Shown piece by piece: positions 61,489-64,000 of a stretch of DNA of 64,000 bases. A program made the translations under genes and the position numbers. Each line of letters begins with the position of its first letter. Positions within the stretch are counted from its first letter, which is position 1. The notes under the pieces are model-generated. The model was not told the origin of the DNA, made no database searches, and saw nothing but the letters and a program-made list of their open reading frames with translations. The DNA is taken from assembly GCF_900094595.1 (NCBI RefSeq), contig NZ_FMAD01000011.1, forward strand, positions 124,001 through 188,000, given 5' to 3'. Origin of the DNA: Cupriavidus alkaliphilus (GTDB lineage Bacteria; Pseudomonadota; Gammaproteobacteria; Burkholderiales; Burkholderiaceae).

Positions 61489-62028
61489 TTAGCGGCGCTG
61501 TGCCAGCGCCTTCTGGATCGCCGCTTCGGTTTCGGCGTACTGGCCTTCGCCGAAGTGTTTGTAGACCACGTTGCCGTTGGCATCGACCAGGTACAGCGCC
61601 GGCCAGTACTGGTTGCGCCAGGCGTTCCAGGTGGCATAGGCGTTGTCCTGCGCTACCGGGTAGCGGATGTCGAAGCGCTTGAGCGCGGCCTGGACGTTGC
61701 TGGTGGAGCGCTCGAACGCATACTCCGGCGTGTGCACGCCCACCACGACCAGGCCCTGGTCGCGGTATTTGTCGTACCACTTGCGCACATGGGGCAGGGT
61801 GTTGATGCAGTTGATGCAGCTGTAGGTCCAGAAGTCGACCAGCACCACCTTGCCGCGCAGGCCGGCAAGGGTCAGCGGTTCGGAGTTCAGCCACTTGCCG
61901 ATACCGGTGAACTCGGGCGCCGCGCCGTAGTTGGCGGGCGCGGCGGGCGCGGCGGCGGCGGGCTGGATTGCCAGGGGGGCGGCGGCAAAGGCGGCTGCGG
62001 CAAACAGGGTGCGAAGGATGCGGGGCAT
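61489..62028 (-). CDS. TlpA/DipZ-like redoxin
   Basis: This 179-residue periplasmic thioredoxin-like protein has a signal peptide (residues 1-27) and the active-site motif CINC (Cys71-Cys74) in FWTYSCINCINTLPHV. It resembles the C-terminal redoxin domain of DipZ/CcdA-fused proteins. It lies three bases after the CcdA gene on the same strand. The pair forms an electron relay: CcdA passes reductant across the membrane and the redoxin reduces a periplasmic disulphide or peroxide. Confidence 0.9.
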   Translation of the reverse strand: MPRILRTLFAAAAFAAAPLAIQPAAAAPAAPANYGAAPEFTGIGKWLNSEPLTLAGLRGKVVLVDFWTYSCINCINTLPHVRKWYDKYRDQGLVVVGVHTPEYAFERSTSNVQAALKRFDIRYPVAQDNAYATWNAWRNQYWPALYLVDANGNVVYKHFGEGQYAETEAAIQKALAQRR

Positions 62029-62031
62029 GGG

Positions 62032-62745
62032 TCAGGCTCCAGGTTGGGTTGCGGGGAAAAGCGAGGTCAGCCAGGCGACGGCAAGGGTGTCGTACTGGAA
62101 GTACATGGCGATGGCGGTGGCCACCACCAGTACGCCGAAGGCTTGCTGCAGCCGTGGCGTATGGCGTGCCAGCCGGCGTACATGGGTGGTGGCGAACTGG
62201 CCGCCGTAGGCGATGCCCAGCATCGGCACGGCGGCGCCGGCGGCAAACAGTGCCAGCAGGCCGGCGGCGCGGTGCAGGTCCTGCGCCTTGGCCACCAGCG
62301 CCAGGATCGAGGCCAGCACCGGGCCCGCGCAGGGGGTCCATACCGCGCCCAGCGTCATGCCCAGCACAAAGCCGCCGGCCAGGCCGTTGCCGGCGCGGCT
62401 GCCGGCGCCGGCGGCGCGGTCGGTAAGCGCGGCGAACGGCGCGGCCAACGGTGCCGTGAGGCGGGCGAAGCCGGCCGGCCACAGCCGCGCCAGCCCGGCG
62501 GCGAAAAGGATGGCGATGGCCACGTTGCGGATCACGCCCGGGGCGTCGCTGAAGGCGCTGGTAAGCGCGCCGAAGACAATGCCCAGCGCGGAAAAGGCGG
62601 AGACGAAACCCAGTGCGATCGCCAGCGGGCGCAGGCGGCTGGTTTCGCCCAGAGAAGCACCCAGCAGCATGGGCAGCACGGGCAGCACGCACGGCGACGC
62701 AATCGTCAGCACGCCGGCGGCAAAGGCAAGGTAGGCATCGATCAT
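62032..62745 (-). CDS. ccdA: CcdA-family thiol-disulfide transporter
   Basis: This 237-residue membrane protein has about six hydrophobic segments, with the paired cysteines of the family in TIASPCVLPVLP and GAVWTPCAGPVLAS. CcdA carries electrons from cytoplasmic thioredoxin to periplasmic redoxins. The ATG at 62745 has GGAG nine bases upstream; an alternative is 36 bases further up. It is co-transcribed with the redoxin at 61489-62028. Confidence 0.9.
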   Translation of the reverse strand: MIDAYLAFAAGVLTIASPCVLPVLPMLLGASLGETSRLRPLAIALGFVSAFSALGIVFGALTSAFSDAPGVIRNVAIAILFAAGLARLWPAGFARLTAPLAAPFAALTDRAAGAGSRAGNGLAGGFVLGMTLGAVWTPCAGPVLASILALVAKAQDLHRAAGLLALFAAGAAVPMLGIAYGGQFATTHVRRLARHTPRLQQAFGVLVVATAIAMYFQYDTLAVAWLTSLFPATQPGA

Positions 62746-62841
62746 GGCGGTGGACTCCGGGATTGGCGATGACTGCATTGCACCGTCCCGGCGTATCGGC
62801 GTTGTTTCCGCATCCGGCCCGCTGTGCAATGTTTCTTGTCC

Positions 62842-62869
62842 GGACACGAGCCGGATACACAGCGATACA
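62842..62869. promoter_or_regulatory. Direct repeats, probable OmpR-type response-regulator boxes
   Basis: GGACAC (62842), GGATAC (62853) and CGATAC (62863) recur at 11- and 10-base intervals, one helical turn apart. This is the spacing expected for tandem OmpR-family binding. The array lies about 108 bases upstream of the response-regulator start, between it and ccdA, so it may serve both. Confidence 0.45.
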
Positions 62870-62976
62870 AAGAGCGCCGCCAGCGCCGCATAATGGCGGC
62901 ACCGGGCCAGGCGACGGACATCCTTGCCGGCGCCGGCCGCCCCCTTTCTTTTCTTTCTTCGATTCCGGGACCCGCC

Positions 62977-63717
62977 ATGACCCCGCAGGACCATATCCTT
63001 ATCGTCGACGACGACCGCGAAATCCGCGAACTGGTTGCCGCCTACCTCGAGCGCAGCGGCATGCGCGTGTCCCTGGCCGCCAACGGGCGCGAGATGCGCG
63101 CGGCGCTGGACAAGGGCTCGGTCGACCTGGTAGTGCTGGACCTGATGCTGCCCGGCGAAGACGGGCTGGCGCTGTGCCGCGACCTGCGCGCGGGCGAGCG
63201 GCGCAACCTGCCGGTGCTGATGCTGACCGCGCGCAACGAGGAGGCCGACCGCATCCTGGGGCTGGAGATGGGCGCCGACGACTACCTGGTCAAGCCCTTT
63301 GCCGCGCGCGAACTGCTGGCGCGGATCCGCTCGGTGCTGCGGCGCACGCGCATGCTGCCGCCCAACCTGCAGGTCACCGAAGCCGCCAGCGTGCTGGCGT
63401 TCGGGCCCTGGCGGCTGGACACCGACGCCCGCCACCTGATCGACGAGCAGGACGTGATCGTCGCGCTCAGCGGCGCGGAATACCGGCTGCTGCGTGTCTT
63501 CGTCGACCACCCGCAGCGCGTGCTTACGCGCGACCAGTTGCTGAACCTGACCCAGGGCCGCGACGCCGAGCTGTTCGAGCGCTCGATCGACCTGCTGGTA
63601 AGCCGCCTGCGCCAGCGCCTGCGCGACGACGCGCGCGAGCCGCGCTACATCAAGACCGTGCGCAACGGCGGCTATGTCTTCAGCGCCACCGTCGAAATCC
63701 GCGAGGAGCGCTCATGA
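62977..63717 (+). CDS. OmpR-family response regulator
   Basis: This 246-residue response regulator has acidic pocket residues 11-13 (VDDD), the phosphoacceptor Asp55 in LVVLDLMLPG, Thr84 and Lys106 (DDYLVKPF). A C-terminal winged helix (LLNLTQGRDAELFERSIDLLVSRLRQRL) follows. The ATG at 62977 is chosen because it begins the receiver domain. Its stop overlaps the start of the adjacent sensor kinase by four bases. Confidence 0.95.
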   Translation: MTPQDHILIVDDDREIRELVAAYLERSGMRVSLAANGREMRAALDKGSVDLVVLDLMLPGEDGLALCRDLRAGERRNLPVLMLTARNEEADRILGLEMGADDYLVKPFAARELLARIRSVLRRTRMLPPNLQVTEAASVLAFGPWRLDTDARHLIDEQDVIVALSGAEYRLLRVFVDHPQRVLTRDQLLNLTQGRDAELFERSIDLLVSRLRQRLRDDAREPRYIKTVRNGGYVFSATVEIREERS

Positions 63718-64000
63718 GCGGGGGCACGCGCAAGGGGCTGGCATGGCCGCGCACGCTGTTCGCACGGCTGATGGTGATTTTGCTGGTCGGGCTGGTGCTG
63801 GCGCAGAGCCTGTCGTACAGCCTGGTGATGATGGAGCGCAAGAGCGCGGCCGACCGGCTGATGCTGGGCAACCTGGAGCGCGACGTGGCCAGCTCGGTGG
63901 CGATGCTCGACATGCTGCCGCCCGACCAGCGCTCGGCCTGGCTGGAGCGGGTGCGGCGCGAGAACTACAGCTACCGCCTCGATGCCGGCACGCCGGGCGA
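63714..64000 (+). CDS. Partial sensor histidine kinase
   Basis: The first 95 codons of a sensor kinase run off the right edge. It begins at the ATG overlapping the response-regulator stop (ATGA). A hydrophobic segment at about 17-37 (RLMVILLVGLVLAQSLSYSLV) anchors the protein. The start of a periplasmic sensor region follows, with LGNLERDVASSVAMLDMLP. The kinase domains lie outside the window. It pairs with the preceding regulator; its signal is unknown. Confidence 0.85.
   Translation, partial: MSGGTRKGLAWPRTLFARLMVILLVGLVLAQSLSYSLVMMERKSAADRLMLGNLERDVASSVAMLDMLPPDQRSAWLERVRRENYSYRLDAGTPG

Overview
The window is high-GC, gene-dense DNA that looks like the second replicon of a Cupriavidus/Ralstonia-type betaproteobacterium. 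The evidence is three orphan Bug-family periplasmic receptors, six LysR regulators each next to a catabolic or transport gene, an intrinsic OXA-type beta-lactamase, and a complete frcRACB-zwf-pgi-kinase fructose/Entner-Doudoroff cluster. From memory, that cluster is organised as in Cupriavidus necator. Species was assigned by pattern recognition only. No rRNA, tRNA, CRISPR array, insertion sequence or prophage was seen.

Layout. 1-2.3 kb: a gene cut by the left edge, a Bug receptor and a divergent LysR. 2.3-6.7 kb: a LysR divergent from a Bug / DUF1338 (HglS-type) / aminotransferase operon, probably for 2-aminoadipate and 2-oxoadipate. 6.7-15.5 kb: a FadR-type GntR regulator divergent from a seven-gene operon. 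That operon has a complete branched-chain-type ABC transporter, an N-carbamoyl-amino-acid-hydrolase-type M20 enzyme and an MlrC-type M81 enzyme. A perfect 28-bp palindrome overlaps its predicted transcription start. 15.6-19 kb: a PIG-V-like membrane glycosyltransferase and a GtrB-type polyprenyl glycosyltransferase, in a stretch that looks less GC-biased. 19-24 kb: a LysR divergent from a two-subunit molybdenum hydroxylase, then a patatin-like lipase. 23.9-28 kb: an HD-domain phosphohydrolase gene overlapping a 1156-residue cyclase/ATPase/TPR protein. 28-34.7 kb: LysR/MFS, aldo-keto reductase, old yellow enzyme, two small genes and a third Bug receptor. 34.7-39.5 kb: LysR, an MHS transporter/amidohydrolase operon and a secreted protein. 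39.5-40.3 kb: a TumE-TumA toxin-antitoxin pair. 40.4-49.6 kb: the fructose cluster. 49.7-53.3 kb: DUF3422 protein, LysR, and an HTH/nucleotidyltransferase pair that resembles a second toxin-antitoxin module. 53.3-56 kb: a class D beta-lactamase divergent from a 545-residue protein that may be its regulator. 56-64 kb: AraC/GGT-like acylase, zinc-ribbon protein, M23 peptidase, NCS2 permease, a redoxin/CcdA pair and an OmpR-type two-component system cut by the right edge.

How the genes work together. Most of the window consists of self-contained uptake-plus-catabolism cassettes, each with its own regulator and often a visible inverted-repeat operator in the shared intergenic space. The fructose cluster imports the sugar, phosphorylates it, isomerises fructose-6-phosphate to glucose-6-phosphate and oxidises it into the Entner-Doudoroff route. 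The least conventional content is four pairings: the GntR-governed carbamoylase/M81 operon, the cyclase-HD overlap, the HTH-nucleotidyltransferase pair, and the unrecognised 545-residue protein divergent from the beta-lactamase.
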